A stretch of DNA of 5,629 nt from Actinomycetota bacterium. Lineage in GTDB: Bacteria; Actinomycetota; Acidimicrobiia; IMCC26256; BP-133. The stretch lies in NCBI GenBank assembly GCA_030838815.1, contig JAUZEX010000353.1:1-5629 (forward strand), read 5' to 3'. The position numbers and the translations under genes were made by a program. Below, one piece after another: positions 5,038 to 5,629 of this stretch (position 1 is its first letter; each line of letters opens with the position of its first letter). A model generated the notes under the pieces. That model was given only the letters and a program-made list of their open reading frames with translations, searched no databases and was not told the DNA's origin.

Positions 5038-5629
5038 ATGCTTCCGATCCGCCGATCACAACTGGGCGCCGCCATTGTCGCGCTGGCGCTGGCGACGGCC
5101 GGTTGTGGGTCCAACCTGACCGAAGCCGAGGTCCTCGCCCGCTCCGGAGTCACGACGTCGGTTGCCGGCCGGGCTGACTCTTCGGGGGCCACCCCCGGAC
5201 CCCCGGGGCTCGGGTCGGCGGAGTCCACGCCGGGAGCGACCGCAGGCGCAACGACCGCGACCCGGCCGCCAGCGGGGCGGCCTTCTCCCGCCGGTACGTC
5301 CTCGACGGCATCAGCGGCTGTCAGGCCGCCGGCCGCGAACGTGGCGGCCATCGGGGCGAAGCCGGGCACGTACCCCGCCACCCGGAATCCGTCGGCCGCC
5401 CCCGGTGCCGGCGCGCTGCCCCCGCCTGGCGCCCCCGGCACGCCGGCGGGAGGAGGGACCGGTGGAGCCTGCACCACCAGCGAGTCGGGGCCGATCGTCG
5501 TCGGCAACGTCGGCAACTATTCGGGCGCCGGGGGCTCCTCCCAGGCCGGTTTCCCCGTCGCCGTCCAGATTTGGGCCGCCTCCGTCAAACGTCGAGGTGG
5601 GAACTGCGGTCGCCCGGTCCAGCTGATCG
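5038..5629 (+). CDS. Lipoprotein substrate-binding protein of the Liv-type importer (3' end outside window)
   Basis: The frame is open from ATG 5038 to the window edge, giving 197 residues plus one base. The N-terminus is a lipoprotein signal: basic R5-R6, hydrophobic core 9-21 and lipobox TAGC with the predicted lipidated Cys23. Residues about 24-144 form a low-complexity Ala/Gly/Pro/Thr/Ser region, far longer than the few residues normally linking lipid anchor and domain. From about 149 the sequence SGPIVVGNVGNYSG, then QAGFPVAVQIWAASVKRRGGNCGRPVQLI, matches the first strand and helix of the periplasmic binding fold used by LivJ-like proteins (typically IxxG...SG...xxxAxxxxVNxxGGxxGxxxxL). 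Its job would be to capture the solute outside the membrane and deliver it to LivHM. It is separated from livF by only 12 nt, with a strong ribosome site. The lipoprotein call and family are strong; ligand identity is not visible. Confidence 0.88.
   Translation, partial: MLPIRRSQLGAAIVALALATAGCGSNLTEAEVLARSGVTTSVAGRADSSGATPGPPGLGSAESTPGATAGATTATRPPAGRPSPAGTSSTASAAVRPPAANVAAIGAKPGTYPATRNPSAAPGAGALPPPGAPGTPAGGGTGGACTTSESGPIVVGNVGNYSGAGGSSQAGFPVAVQIWAASVKRRGGNCGRPVQLI

Noticed and set aside
5022..5516. Minus-strand frame opposite the binding-protein spacer
   Set aside because: The plus frame has a strong ribosome site, lipobox and binding-fold start. The antisense product is low complexity caused by the spacer composition.
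1..5629. tRNA, rRNA, riboswitch or insertion sequence
   Set aside because: The window is almost fully coding with gaps of at most 12 nt apart from the 36-nt repeat junction. I saw no cloverleaf, transposase motif or terminal inverted repeats.

Overview
The window is very GC-rich, with G/C in nearly every third codon position. It carries one uninterrupted plus-strand gene series with overlapping or nearly overlapping ends, which points to a high-GC actinobacterium. The fused LivH-LivM permease and the style of the substrate-binding protein (glycine/serine-rich opening of the binding domain, long Pro/Ala/Gly/Thr linker) resemble soil or freshwater Acidimicrobiia. That lineage guess comes from memory of similar proteins, not from a search.

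The layout has two blocks. The left block (1-1584) holds three poorly characterised cell-envelope genes. The first is the 3' part of a probably secreted protein with a Pro/Gly-rich stalk and a C-terminal membrane anchor (1-834). The second is a 90-residue protein with two predicted membrane segments (831-1103). The third is a 165-residue protein with two membrane segments, a Pro/Ala linker and a C-terminal His/Cys motif that looks like a small metal site (1087-1584). The right block (1621-5629) is a branched-chain amino acid (HAAT/Liv-type) ABC importer: a single-chain LivH-LivM permease, LivG ATPase, LivF ATPase, and the start of a lipoprotein substrate-binding protein cut by the window end.

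Every junction is tight: GTGA overlap (831), 17-nt overlap (1087, or a short gap if GTG 1114 is used), an ATGA chain (1581-1624), 8-nt overlap (3548), ATGA overlap (4324) and a 12-nt gap (5026-5037). There is no internal promoter-sized space and no visible terminator, so the window reads as one polycistronic unit. The envelope genes and the importer are therefore probably co-transcribed. In the expected mechanism the lipoprotein captures solute outside the membrane, LivHM forms the channel, and LivG/LivF hydrolyse ATP. The role of the three left-hand proteins is unknown, and the transported solute cannot be read from the sequence.

The most unusual feature is at 1581-1624. An exact 20-bp tandem duplication of the gene-end/gene-start junction makes two identical 7-codon mini-ORFs (MSPVYRP), each with its stop overlapping the next start as ATGA. 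A ribosome leaving the upstream gene could be handed from stop to start three times before reaching livHM. Because each hand-over shifts the frame by -1, livHM ends up in the same frame as the upstream gene, separated from it by a single TGA.
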